A stretch of 64,000 bases of DNA from JAPOXR01 sp963662395. GTDB taxonomy: Bacteria > Pseudomonadota > Alphaproteobacteria > Rhodobacterales > Rhodobacteraceae. The notes under the pieces are model-generated. The model saw only the letters and a program-made list of their open reading frames with translations. It was not told the origin of the DNA and did not search any database. Location of the stretch: NCBI GenBank assembly GCA_963662395.1, contig OY759511.1:4712001-4776000 (forward strand), written 5' to 3'. Position numbers and translations under genes: made by a program. This document shows positions 7,451 through 16,188 of the stretch, one piece after another (within the stretch, counting starts at the first letter, position 1; each line of letters begins with the position of its first letter).

Positions 7451-10240
7451 ATGTTTGAGACCCGCATTTCCGACATGCCGGGGAGAGTCGGCGATGATTG
7501 CGGGTTCGACATTCACCCGTATCTTGGCGACGGCTCGCCGAATTTCCGGCAGCTGGTCAGCCGCGCCACCAGTTGCAGCCCTTTTCTCCGATCGATTGCA
7601 GAGCGGGACTTCGAGTGGCTGGCGGGGTTGGCAGGCCGGTCGCCGGAGGATGAGCTGACGGATTTGCTGTCCGTGGATGTCCCCCTGGAAGCCGAAGCTG
7701 CTGCCCGCCACCTGCGCAGCAGCAAGAAGCGGGTGGCGATTCTGACGGCTCTTGCCGATCTTGGCGGGGTCTGGTCACTGCAGGAGACAATGGCGGCGAT
7801 GACCCGCTTCGCCGATTTTGCCGTGCAGAACTGCCTGCAGGCGGTTCTGCGAAAGGATGGCAAGAGCGAGGGGTCGCCCGAGTTGCTCGACGGCATGTTC
7901 GTTCTTGCCATGGGCAAGATGGGGGCGGGCGAGCTCAATTATTCCTCGGATATCGACCTGATCATCCTGTTCGATGACCGGGATGCACCGGAGGCCGAGT
8001 TGCTGGCAATGCGCCGCAGATTCGTCCGGGCAACCAGGCGATTTGTCTCGATGATGAGCGGCCATGCCGAAGGCGGGTATGTCTTCAGGACAGATCTTCG
8101 CTTGCGCCCGGACCCCCTGGTCACGCCGGTCTGCATGTCGGCGACGGCGGCGGAAAGATACTACGAGAGTTTCGGTCGGACATGGGAACGGGCCGCCTTC
8201 ATCAAGGCGCGGGTCTGCGCCGGAGACCGGGAGGCCGGGGGCAGGTTCCTGCATGCAATCGAGCCGTTCATCTGGCGGAGGAGTCTCGACTTTGCATCGG
8301 TCGAGGATGCCAGGAACATGAGGCGAATGATCAAGCAGCAGGTCGAAGGCGACCAGGCGGGCGGAGGATGCAATCTGAAACTCGGTCGTGGCGGCATTCG
8401 TGACATCGAGATGATGACCCAGTCCTTCCAGATGATTGCCGGCGGCAGGGATCACTCGCTGCGGGTCCGCGATACGCTGGGCGGATTATCGGTCCTGAGC
8501 AGCCAGGGGTGGATCCATCCGGATACCCGGACCCTGCTCGGTGACAGCTATGTGAGGCTGCGGCGCATCGAGCACCGGCTGCAGATGGTCAATGACCTGC
8601 AGACGCACAGCCTGCCAGCCGGTGAAGACGACTTGCGGCGCGTGGCGGCGCTGAGCGGCGGGACCGACCGGGAAGCATTCGTCAATGGAATCCATGAGAC
8701 CCTGCGGGCGGTCGACAGGGTGACCGGCGAATATTTCTCGTCGGCCGTCCCTGGCAGCGATCAACGGCATGTGGCGGATATCGGACCGGATATCCTCGAT
8801 GCAGCGGAAGGCTGGCGCAGGTATCCGGTCATGCGAAGCGAACGGGCCCGCGCCGTGTTCTCGAGGATCCTGCCAAAGATCATTTCCGGGTTGCAGCGAT
8901 CTCCGAATCACGGGCAGGCGATTTCGCAATTCGAAGGGTTCCTGCGCGGCCTTCCGACCGGAATCCAGCTGTTTTCGCTGCTGGAATCCAATCCGGCGCT
9001 GATCGACCTGTTGACAGACATCTGTGGAACGGCACCCGGTCTTGCCGGGTATCTCGCCCGCAATTCGCAGGTGCTTGATGCGGTGCTTGACGGAAATTTC
9101 TTTGATCGAATCGAATCGGCACCGGAACTGGCCGGCAATCTCGAATCTATTCTCTCCCGCGAGAGCGACTTCGAGCGCATCCTGGATGCCAACCGGAGAT
9201 GGATGAAGGACCATCATTTCAGAATCGGCGTCCAGCATCTGCGAGGTCACATCGGCTGGGAGCAGTCGGCACGGTGCTATGCCGATGTCGCGGAATCGGT
9301 GCTGCGCTCGATCCTGGACGAGGTGATCGCCCAGCTATCGGCCCGGCATGGCAGGCCACCGGGCCGGGGTGCCGCGGTGATCGGTATGGGATCACTCGGT
9401 TCCGGCCTGCTGACCGCCCAATCCGACCTTGACCTGCTGGTCATATTCGATCCGCTCCAGGACGGATTTTCGAATGGCGCCAAGCCGCTCCCGGCACGCA
9501 AGTATTTTGCTCGTCTTACCCAGGGCCTGGTATCTGCCCTGTCGGCGCAGACGGGCGAGGGAAAGCTTTATTCCATCGACATGCGGCTGCGGCCCTCCGG
9601 AAACCAGGGGCCGGTGGCAACGTCGCTGGCGGCGTTCGAGCACTACCAGAAGGAGGAGGCGTGGAGTTGGGAGCACATGGCGCTGACCAGGGCCCGCCAT
9701 ATGGCCGGCTCCGGGGAAATCGGACAGGAATTCGAACGGATCAGGAGGCAGGTCATTGATGCGAAGGGCCAGCGCCCGGATGTGATTGATGCCCTCTTGT
9801 CAATGCGCGGCCGACTCGAGGAGAATCTGCCAGCCAGACGGGACCAGGATCTGTGGGAGGTCCGCCTTGGCAGGGGACGCCTGCTCGATATCGAGCTTGT
9901 TGTCCAGGCAGGGGCGCTTGTTGCCGGCGAGTATTCGAGATCGATTGCGAAGCAGCTTGCTGCCGGCGCGGGATGCAACTGGTTCCGGCCGGACGAAGCG
10001 GAGACCATGCTTGGCTGCCACACCACGCTGCGCCAGCTGTTGCAGGTTGCCAGGCTGACCGTCGACAGCACCTTCCGACCCGAAGAGGCCGGGGAGGGGG
10101 CGGTTGCATTCCTGTTGCGGGAGACCGGCGAGGGGGAGATCGGCACCCTTGCAGCCCGCCTGCAGAGCGAACGCCGGCAATGCAGGGAGATCATCGATCG
10201 CGTGATCGAGCGCAACGGGCAGGAGGAGGTTCGATCATGA
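7451..10240 (+). CDS. glnE: Bifunctional glutamine synthetase adenylyltransferase/deadenylase GlnE
   Basis: A 929-residue enzyme that adenylylates and deadenylylates glutamine synthetase in response to PII. Two nucleotidyltransferase domains are visible: the N-terminal deadenylase with MGAGELNYSSDIDLIILFD (about residues 157-175), and the C-terminal adenylyltransferase with GMGSLGSGLLTAQSDLDLL (about residues 645-665). LKLGRGGIRDIE and the DMRLRPSGNQGPVATSL block are also present. The ATG at 7451 has AGGA six bases upstream and is preferred to an in-frame ATG at 7412. The stop overlaps the next start (ATGA). It shows that nitrogen control through glutamine synthetase covalent modification operates in this organism. 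Confidence 0.95.
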   Translation: MFETRISDMPGRVGDDCGFDIHPYLGDGSPNFRQLVSRATSCSPFLRSIAERDFEWLAGLAGRSPEDELTDLLSVDVPLEAEAAARHLRSSKKRVAILTALADLGGVWSLQETMAAMTRFADFAVQNCLQAVLRKDGKSEGSPELLDGMFVLAMGKMGAGELNYSSDIDLIILFDDRDAPEAELLAMRRRFVRATRRFVSMMSGHAEGGYVFRTDLRLRPDPLVTPVCMSATAAERYYESFGRTWERAAFIKARVCAGDREAGGRFLHAIEPFIWRRSLDFASVEDARNMRRMIKQQVEGDQAGGGCNLKLGRGGIRDIEMMTQSFQMIAGGRDHSLRVRDTLGGLSVLSSQGWIHPDTRTLLGDSYVRLRRIEHRLQMVNDLQTHSLPAGEDDLRRVAALSGGTDREAFVNGIHETLRAVDRVTGEYFSSAVPGSDQRHVADIGPDILDAAEGWRRYPVMRSERARAVFSRILPKIISGLQRSPNHGQAISQFEGFLRGLPTGIQLFSLLESNPALIDLLTDICGTAPGLAGYLARNSQVLDAVLDGNFFDRIESAPELAGNLESILSRESDFERILDANRRWMKDHHFRIGVQHLRGHIGWEQSARCYADVAESVLRSILDEVIAQLSARHGRPPGRGAAVIGMGSLGSGLLTAQSDLDLLVIFDPLQDGFSNGAKPLPARKYFARLTQGLVSALSAQTGEGKLYSIDMRLRPSGNQGPVATSLAAFEHYQKEEAWSWEHMALTRARHMAGSGEIGQEFERIRRQVIDAKGQRPDVIDALLSMRGRLEENLPARRDQDLWEVRLGRGRLLDIELVVQAGALVAGEYSRSIAKQLAAGAGCNWFRPDEAETMLGCHTTLRQLLQVARLTVDSTFRPEEAGEGAVAFLLRETGEGEIGTLAARLQSERRQCREIIDRVIERNGQEEVRS

Positions 10241-10557
10241 GTGGAGGGGACAGGCCGGACCCGGCCAGCAAGGTTGATCCCCGCGGGTTGATCCGCGAGG
10301 CCTACCGGATTGACGGCATTACCGACGAGGATTGCCGGACCATTTTCCTGGACTGGGTGCTGGGCATGCCCGACCAGTCCGGGTGCCTCGAGGCGATGCG
10401 GGTGCTGCTGGAGATCCATGGCGACAACAACCCGGTCCACCCCATGACCAGATTGCTCAGGGAAGGGCAGGTGCAGCCGACAGCCGACAGGCCCCGGCGC
10501 CGTCGACGATCATCCGGAAGCGGCGGCAATTCAGGGAACGCCGGGAGCAGGAGATAG
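10237..10557 (+). CDS. Small hypothetical protein coupled to glnE
   Basis: A 106-residue acidic-to-basic protein whose ATG overlaps the glnE stop (ATGA), so it is almost certainly translated with glnE. Residues 15-80 are predicted helical (GLIREAYRIDGITDEDCRTI, then LDWVLGM and LLEIHGDNNPVHPMTRLL). The last 20 or so residues are rich in Arg, Ser and Gly (RPRRRRRSSGSGG). I do not recognise the family. No signal peptide or membrane segment is seen. The tight coupling suggests a role near nitrogen regulation, but that is only inference from position. Confidence 0.65.
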   Translation: MSGGDRPDPASKVDPRGLIREAYRIDGITDEDCRTIFLDWVLGMPDQSGCLEAMRVLLEIHGDNNPVHPMTRLLREGQVQPTADRPRRRRRSSGSGGNSGNAGSRR

Positions 10558-10638
10558 CATTCTCGCCCCGGGCCTTGCCTGCCTGCCGGCACGCGACGCG
10601 GCGGCAATCGCCTTTCATCGGCTGCCCTGTCTCGCCGA

Positions 10639-11934
10639 CTACCGGTCGGCGAGCGGCAGAACGTCCCGTTCCTCGAGCCCGGTGTATTTCTGGCGCGGCC
10701 GGCCGATCTTCTGCGTCGGGTCGGCGATCATTTCCTGCCACTGCGAGATCCAGCCCACGGTTCGTGACAGGGCAAAGATCGGCGTGAACATCGAGGTCGG
10801 GAAGCCGATCGCATCGAGGATGATTCCGGAATAGAAATCCACGTTCGGATACAGCTGCCTTTTCTGGAAATACTCGTCCTCGAGCGCAATCCTCTCCAGC
10901 TCGCGCGCAACCTGCAGGGTCGGCGCATTGTCATTGGGCACGAGATCAAGAACCTCGTCTGCCGAATCCTTCATGATCCGGGCCCGCGGGTCGAAATTCT
11001 TGTACACCCGGTGGCCGAAACCCATCAGCCGGAATGGATCGGCCGGGTCCTTGGCTCGCTTGATGAATTCCGGGATCCGGTCTGGAGTGCCGATTTCGCG
11101 CAGCATCATCAGGCAGGCTTCGTTGGCACCTCCATGGGCCGGGCCCCACAGGCAGGCGATACCGGCGGCGACACAGGCGAACGGGTTGGCACCGGATGAT
11201 CCGGCCAGCCGCACGGTCGAGGTGGAGGCATTCTGCTCGTGATCCGCATGCAGCACGAAAATCCGGTCGATGGCCCGGGCGATTTCCGGCTCCACGGAAA
11301 ACCTCTCGGGCGGAACCTTGAAACACATGCGCAGGAAATTCGACGCGTAATCGAGATTGTTCTTGGGATAGATGAATGGCTGGCCGATGGAGTATTTGTA
11401 GGCCATGGCCACGATCGTCGGCAGCTTGGCAATCATCCTGACCGAAGCGATCTCCCGTTGAACCGGATCGGAGATGTCGGTGGAGTCATGGTAGAATGCC
11501 GACATGGCGCCCATGACGCCGGTGATGATTGCCATCGGATGAGCATCCCGTCGGAACCCTCTGAAAAAATAGTTCATCTGATCGTGAACCATCGTATGCA
11601 TGGTCACGCGTTCATCAAAATCTTCCAGCTGGTCCCGGTTTGGCAACTCGCCATAGAGCAGGAGGTAGCACACTTCCACGAAGCTCGAATGCCTGGCCAG
11701 TTGTTCAACCGGATAACCCCTGTACAAGAGCTTTCCCGCCTCGCCATCGATGAAGGTGATCTTCGATTCACAGGATGCGGTCGAGGTGAAGCCAGGGTCG
11801 AAGGTGAACAGGCCAGCATCGGCATACAGTCTTCGAACATCGATGACATCCGGGCCGATCGTCGGCGAAGATACGGGGAGTTCCAGTCGCCTGTTATCAA
11901 TCTCCAACGTCGCCAGTCGGGTGTTGTCCGGCAT
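10639..11934 (-). CDS. gltA: Type II (hexameric) citrate synthase
   Basis: A 431-residue citrate synthase that condenses acetyl-CoA and oxaloacetate at the entry of the TCA cycle. Catalytic residues are visible in the usual blocks: HADHEQNAST (first His), GFGHRVYKNFDPRA (second His), and FYSGIILDAIGFP (Asp). Its length and N-terminal domain (IGPDVIDVRRLYADAGLFTFDPGF) match the Gram-negative NADH-regulated form. The ATG is preceded by a strong AGGAGG ribosome site six bases upstream. It is separated from gltX by about 300 bases and so probably has its own promoter. Confidence 0.96.
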   Translation of the reverse strand: MPDNTRLATLEIDNRRLELPVSSPTIGPDVIDVRRLYADAGLFTFDPGFTSTASCESKITFIDGEAGKLLYRGYPVEQLARHSSFVEVCYLLLYGELPNRDQLEDFDERVTMHTMVHDQMNYFFRGFRRDAHPMAIITGVMGAMSAFYHDSTDISDPVQREIASVRMIAKLPTIVAMAYKYSIGQPFIYPKNNLDYASNFLRMCFKVPPERFSVEPEIARAIDRIFVLHADHEQNASTSTVRLAGSSGANPFACVAAGIACLWGPAHGGANEACLMMLREIGTPDRIPEFIKRAKDPADPFRLMGFGHRVYKNFDPRARIMKDSADEVLDLVPNDNAPTLQVARELERIALEDEYFQKRQLYPNVDFYSGIILDAIGFPTSMFTPIFALSRTVGWISQWQEMIADPTQKIGRPRQKYTGLEERDVLPLADR

Positions 11935-12237
11935 GCAATCCTCCTCTTCAATTCACTGGGCTGCCTGGTGTGCATCCGGGAATCCAGAACCAGAGCGTCG
12001 TCAGCAGCGTCGAACTCGCCCGTATCCAAATGGCCGGACATCGTCGAACCGTGCTGCAATCTGGCTGAATCATGCAAGGCTTCGGCAGTTCGCATGCGGG
12101 GCTCAGTGTCGCACAACCGCAAATGAACCCGGCATCCCGGATGGCAGGGACATACCGCATCCGGCAGCAATGTTCAATGTCCGGATCAATCCGGTCGGTG
12201 CCATCCGACAAGTCCCGCGGCCCCGGATTTCATCCGG
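11935..12237. other. Intergenic region upstream of gltA
   Basis: About 300 bases between gltX and gltA, both read leftward. It contains the AGGAGG ribosome site of gltA next to the start codon and presumably the gltA promoter. On the minus strand a TTGAAC followed 17 bases later by TATGTC is a possible but weak sigma-70 site. A short perfect hairpin (CCGGAT-TTC-ATCCGG, 12223-12237) follows the gltX stop directly; it lacks a T run. I see no credible coding sequence here. Confidence 0.4.
12223..12237 (-). terminator. Hairpin directly after gltX stop
   Basis: A perfect six-base-pair stem with a three-base loop (CCGGAT/ATCCGG) starts on the base after the gltX stop codon. It is placed like a terminator, but no run of T follows, so it may only be an mRNA-stabilising stem or chance in GC-rich DNA. 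Confidence 0.3.
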
Positions 12238-13644
12238 CTACCTGCAGGACGCATCCCGGAGCCGGTCAAGCGATTCGTCTCGTCCCAGGATCACCATCAT
12301 GTCCAATACGCTCGGGGTCACCGTCGAGCCGGCAAGCGCGGCACGAAGCGGCTGCGCAAGCTGTCCGAACTTGATCCCGTGCTGCTGGCAGAATTCAGCC
12401 AGCACTGTTTCGAGACCAGGGCGGCTCCATTCGGCAGTGGCGACGGCCGGCATCAACTGCCCCATCAACTTGCCGCCATCGGCATCCAGGAATCGTGCAG
12501 CCTCCCGGCTGACCGGAACCGGCCGGCCGACAAGCAGGAACCGGGCCTTTTCGGCGAGATCGACGCATGTCCTGACACCCTGCCGAAGGACCGGCATCGC
12601 CTGGATCAGCCCGGCATGCAGGGCCGAATCCTCGCCTGCTACCCGCAGGCAACCGGTGCGGCTGATGATGTCCGTGGCCAGTTCCGATTCATCGGCCACT
12701 GCCAGATGCTGGCGCGACAGGTTGAGCAGCTTCTTCCGGTCAAGCCTGGCCGGCGATTTCCGCAACCCCTCGAGCGAAAACCAGTCAATGGCCTGCGCGG
12801 TGGTGAAGAACTCGTCATTGCCATGGCTCCAGCCAAGCCGGGCAAGGTAGTTCCGCATGGCCTCGGGTGGAATTCCCAGGTCCCGGTAATGCTCAAGGCC
12901 CAAATCACCGGATCGCTTCGATAGCTTCCTTCCGTCTTCACCGTGGATCAGCGGGATATGTGCAAAGACCGGGACCTCCCAGCCGAATGCATCATGGACC
13001 ATCTTCTGCCTGGCGGAATTCGACAAGTGATCATCACCCCTGATGACATGGGTCACGCCCATTTCCCGGTCATCCACCACCACGGCAAAATTGTAGGTCG
13101 GCGAGCCGTCGGACCGGAGGATGATCATGTCGTCCAGGGTCTCGTTCTTCCACGAAACCCGGCCACATACGGCATCATCAATTGCAGTCATGCCGGTGGC
13201 CGGCGATCGGAGGCGCACGGTATGGGGAAGGTCAGGCCAGGTGTCCGGATCGGCATCCCGCCACGGGCTTTCAAAGAGGACCGGCCGGTTCAACGCGCGG
13301 GCCCGTGCCCGCGCCGCGTCAATTTCCTCCGGCGTGGAGAAACAGCGATAGGCGCGCCCGGAATCGAGCAAGGTGTTGGCGGCAGCAATGTGAGCCTCGA
13401 GATTGGCGTGCTGGCTGACCGCAGCACCGTCCCAGTCCAGCCCGAGCCAGGTCAGGCCGGAGGCAATAGCCTCCCTGGCCTCCCGGGTCGAGCGAGCCCG
13501 ATCGGTGTCCTCGATTCGAAGCCTGAAACTGCCCCCGGTCTTCCTGGCATACAACCAGTTGAAAAGGGCAGTCCGGGCCCCGCCAATATGCAACATGCCG
13601 GTCGGCGATGGAGCGAATCTGGTTACTGTCTTGTCGTGCACCAT
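12238..13644 (-). CDS. gltX: Glutamyl-tRNA synthetase
   Basis: A 468-residue class I aminoacyl-tRNA synthetase charging tRNA-Glu. The HIGH-type motif is in RFAPSPTGMLHIGGARTALF at the N terminus, and the KMSKS-type motif is DGRKLSKRSG around residue 245. LRIEDTDRARST and WSHGNDEFFTTAQ are also typical. The length fits the bacterial enzyme. Many alphaproteobacteria have two GltX paralogues; whether this one also charges tRNA-Gln cannot be judged here. An 84-base gap separates it from lexA, where comEC stands in many relatives. Confidence 0.95.
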   Translation of the reverse strand: MVHDKTVTRFAPSPTGMLHIGGARTALFNWLYARKTGGSFRLRIEDTDRARSTREAREAIASGLTWLGLDWDGAAVSQHANLEAHIAAANTLLDSGRAYRCFSTPEEIDAARARARALNRPVLFESPWRDADPDTWPDLPHTVRLRSPATGMTAIDDAVCGRVSWKNETLDDMIILRSDGSPTYNFAVVVDDREMGVTHVIRGDDHLSNSARQKMVHDAFGWEVPVFAHIPLIHGEDGRKLSKRSGDLGLEHYRDLGIPPEAMRNYLARLGWSHGNDEFFTTAQAIDWFSLEGLRKSPARLDRKKLLNLSRQHLAVADESELATDIISRTGCLRVAGEDSALHAGLIQAMPVLRQGVRTCVDLAEKARFLLVGRPVPVSREAARFLDADGGKLMGQLMPAVATAEWSRPGLETVLAEFCQQHGIKFGQLAQPLRAALAGSTVTPSVLDMMVILGRDESLDRLRDASCR

Positions 13645-13728
13645 CTCAGGGACCGCCGGGATTCACCAAGACCAGCCGGGCCAGCGCCTCGGCACTCGAC
13701 CCGGCAGGGTCAACGATTCCGGTCAGGT

Positions 13729-14403
13729 CTAGTAGCTTCGCAGCAATCCGACAAGCTTGCCCTGCACGTCGATCTCGTTGGTCCGGTAGACCCTGGTCTC
13801 GAATTCCGGGTTGGCCGCCTCGAGGGCAATCGAACTTCCCTTCTTGCGCAACCTCTTCAGGGTTACCTCCTCGCCCTTCACCAGCGCAACGATGATCTCC
13901 CCGTTATCGGCGGTGTGCTGCTTGCGAATCAGGACAACATCTCCATCCCTGATCCCGGCATCAACCATGGAATCACCGGCGACGGTCAGCGCGAAATGCT
14001 CTCCGATCCCGCTGAGCATGAATGACGGCACGTTGATGTCGTGATCCTTGCGGCTGATGGCTTCGACCGGCGATCCGGCAGCGATCCTGCCCATCATCGG
14101 AACAATGATCGTTTCATACATTTCCTCGAGGGCCGCTTGCCGGTTCGCATGCGACTCCCTTGTCTCCGATGGCGCCGGCCCCGATGCCTGGTCCGGCATT
14201 CTGACCACTTCCAGCGCCCGGGCACGGTTTGGCAGCCTGCGCAGGAACCCCCGTTCCTCGAGTGCCATGATCAGGCGATGAATTCCCGATTTGGATTTCA
14301 GGTTCAACGCGTTCTTCATTTCTTCGAAGGAGGGCGGCACCCCGTTACGCTTGGTCCGTTGGTCAATGAATTGCAGTAAATCCAGTTGGCGTTTGGTTAT
14401 CAT
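13729..14403 (-). CDS. lexA: LexA repressor of the SOS response
   Basis: A 224-residue repressor and self-cleaving protease. The winged helix-turn-helix covers the first 65 residues (PSFEEMKNALNLKSKSGIHR). The cleavage site is Ala109-Gly110 in GRIAAGSPVEA. The catalytic pair is Ser145 in AGDSMVDAGIRDGD and Lys183 in EEVTLKRL, 38 residues apart against 37 in E. coli. Upstream it has two LexA operators, one overlapping the ribosome-binding region and one 37 bases before the start, so it should be autorepressed. It is read in the same direction as moeA but has its own control. Confidence 0.95.
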   Translation of the reverse strand: MITKRQLDLLQFIDQRTKRNGVPPSFEEMKNALNLKSKSGIHRLIMALEERGFLRRLPNRARALEVVRMPDQASGPAPSETRESHANRQAALEEMYETIIVPMMGRIAAGSPVEAISRKDHDINVPSFMLSGIGEHFALTVAGDSMVDAGIRDGDVVLIRKQHTADNGEIIVALVKGEEVTLKRLRKKGSSIALEAANPEFETRVYRTNEIDVQGKLVGLLRSY

Positions 14404-14409
14404 GTCTCT

Positions 14410-14424
14410 GTTCTCGATATGTTG
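14410..14424 (-). promoter_or_regulatory. Probable second LexA operator, overlapping the lexA ribosome-binding region
   Basis: GTTCTCGATATGTTG matches GTTC-N7-GTTC in seven of eight defined bases and has the same spacing. It starts exactly 30 bases from site 1, about three helical turns, so both sites would face the same side of the DNA. It lies 7 bases before the lexA ATG. Confidence 0.55.
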
Positions 14425-14439
14425 CGTATTTCAGGGCAA

Positions 14440-14454
14440 GTTCTACAAGTGTTC
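14440..14454 (-). promoter_or_regulatory. LexA operator (SOS box) of lexA, site 1
   Basis: The sequence GTTCTACAAGTGTTC is an exact GTTC-N7-GTTC direct repeat, the alphaproteobacterial LexA box. It lies 37 bases upstream of the lexA ATG and overlaps the end of moeA. Confidence 0.85.
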
Positions 14455-15660
14455 GTTGTTTGTGTCAAACGGTTTTATGAGATCGCAGTAATCAACCAAC
14501 TCCCCCGCCTGGCGAGGCGGATCGGAGGGCGCACGCACGACGAGAGCGTCTGCCTGGTCCAGGACGCTCATCAGCGAACTGTCCTGGCGCCCGGCCACCC
14601 GCAGATGGCGCTGCCGCGACTGGTAAATGCTTGTTGCCCGCATGTAATGCTCCCTGTCTCCATTGGCCGCAATCGGCTCCAGGAGCGGCGCCTGCCTCCT
14701 CGGCAGGGCATGCCGGCCAAGGCCGAGCATGGCCCGCACCGCCGGCACCAGCAACACGTGGCTGCAAACCAGCGCCGAGACCGGGTTGCCGGGGAGTCCG
14801 ACTACCGGCGTTCCCTTGATGGCACCGGCCATGACCGGCTTTCCCGGCCGCATGGCCAGCTTGTAGAAGGATTCCCTGAAGCCCATCTTCCTGGCCACCG
14901 GACGGATCAGGTCATAGTCGCCCTCGGACGCCCCGCCCACGGTCACGATCAGGTCCGCATCCTCGGCCATGGCAAATGCCTTGCGGATGGAATCCTCGCG
15001 ATCGCGGGCAATCGGCAGGATCCTCGGGCTGGCCCCGTGTTCGGCCAGGATGGCGGCAATGCCGAAGCCGCTGGAGGCAATGATGCGGTCATCGCCGCTG
15101 GCCTCTCCCGGCATTATCAGTTCGTTGCCGGTCGGAATAATGGCAATATCCGGCTTCAGGTAAACCTGCACGCGGGCAAATCCCATTGATGCAATCAGCG
15201 CCACCGATGAGGGTCGCAGGTGCCGGGGGGCGGCGATTCGCATTCCGGCACGGTAATCGCCGCCAGCGGGGCGGATATACCGCCCGCTCTCCGGCCTTTC
15301 CCGAACGACGAGCGTTGAGCCATCAAACTCCGCATCCTCCTGGATCAGGACCCGGTCTGCACCTTCGGGCACCTCGCCGCCGGTGAATATCCGCACCGCC
15401 GTGCCCGGCCGAACCTCGCCGGGGAAGCGGTGCCCGGCAGGGGCCTCGCCAATGACCACGATGCGGGCGCCGGGTTGAATGTCGGCATCGCGAACCGCGA
15501 ATCCATCCATCGCCGAGGTTGCGAAGGGGGGTTGGTCCCGGGTGGCGACAAGGGTTCCGGCGAGCACCCGGCCGGCGCTCTCGACAATGGGAATATCCTC
15601 CGTGCCGGAAGGCTCTGCCAGGTCCAGTATCCGGCCAAGCGCCATCTCCACCGATATCAT
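14443..15660 (-). CDS. moeA: Molybdopterin molybdenumtransferase MoeA
   Basis: A 405-residue enzyme that inserts molybdate into adenylylated molybdopterin. Motifs in order: PPFATSAMDGFAVRD near residue 55, VRIFTGGEVPEGADRVLIQ near 105, the MoCF-fold block DADLIVTVGGASEGDYDLIR near 250, and GLPGNPVSALV near 320. The ATG is chosen because it overlaps the moaC stop (ATGA) and starts at the MoeA N terminus; the frame is open upstream but reads as the shadow of moaC. The 3' end overlaps LexA operator site 1. Confidence 0.94.
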   Translation of the reverse strand: MISVEMALGRILDLAEPSGTEDIPIVESAGRVLAGTLVATRDQPPFATSAMDGFAVRDADIQPGARIVVIGEAPAGHRFPGEVRPGTAVRIFTGGEVPEGADRVLIQEDAEFDGSTLVVRERPESGRYIRPAGGDYRAGMRIAAPRHLRPSSVALIASMGFARVQVYLKPDIAIIPTGNELIMPGEASGDDRIIASSGFGIAAILAEHGASPRILPIARDREDSIRKAFAMAEDADLIVTVGGASEGDYDLIRPVARKMGFRESFYKLAMRPGKPVMAGAIKGTPVVGLPGNPVSALVCSHVLLVPAVRAMLGLGRHALPRRQAPLLEPIAANGDREHYMRATSIYQSRQRHLRVAGRQDSSLMSVLDQADALVVRAPSDPPRQAGELVDYCDLIKPFDTNNEHL

Positions 15661-16136
15661 TGCCGTCTCTCGTAGACTCCGGATTTGCCACCATCCTTGT
15701 AGACCAGGCCGACTTGCCGGATTTCGGCCGACCGGTCGCTCGACTTGACCATGTCGTAGATCGTCAGGGCGGCAATGGCGGCGGCGGTCATCGCTTCCAT
15801 TTCGACGCCCGTAGGGCCGGTGGATTCGGCCCGGGCCCTGATGCCGATCGAGGGCGGTTCGTCGTCGAGGGTAAAGTCGACCTCTACGCTGGTCAGCGAA
15901 ATCGGGTGGCATAGCGGGATGAGGTCAGGTGTCTTCTTGGCCCCGGTGATGCCGGCCACCCGTGCAACGCCAAGAACATCGCCCTTCCTGGCCGCATGGG
16001 TCCGGACCGTCTCCAACGTCCCGGCATTGACCAGGACCGTAGCCGTGGCAATCGCAACCCGCTTGCTGGCCTCCTTGCCGGAAATGTCGACCATCCGGGC
16101 GGCGCCGGTGTCGTCGAGATGGCTCAACTTGCCCAT
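15657..16136 (-). CDS. moaC: Cyclic pyranopterin monophosphate synthase MoaC
   Basis: A 159-residue enzyme that, after MoaA, forms cyclic pyranopterin monophosphate, the first isolable molybdenum cofactor intermediate. LSHLDDTGAARMVDISGKE, KTPDLIPLCHPISLTSVEVD and GVEMEAMTAAAIAALTIYDM are family signatures; the catalytic Lys is in MVKSSDR. The ATG at 16136 has GAGG five bases upstream and gives a MoaC-like N terminus, whereas the in-frame ATG 33 bases earlier does not. trpD ends 52 bases upstream; trpC, which often lies here, is missing. Confidence 0.94.
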   Translation of the reverse strand: MGKLSHLDDTGAARMVDISGKEASKRVAIATATVLVNAGTLETVRTHAARKGDVLGVARVAGITGAKKTPDLIPLCHPISLTSVEVDFTLDDEPPSIGIRARAESTGPTGVEMEAMTAAAIAALTIYDMVKSSDRSAEIRQVGLVYKDGGKSGVYERRQ

Positions 16137-16188
16137 GTCAGCCTCGTGGTTCCTGGATCCGGGCCCCATGCCGTGTCATCACCACCTG

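Noticed and set aside
12223..12237. Strong intrinsic terminator after gltX
   Set aside because: The perfect hairpin is reported at low confidence only; without a T run it cannot be called a standard rho-independent terminator.
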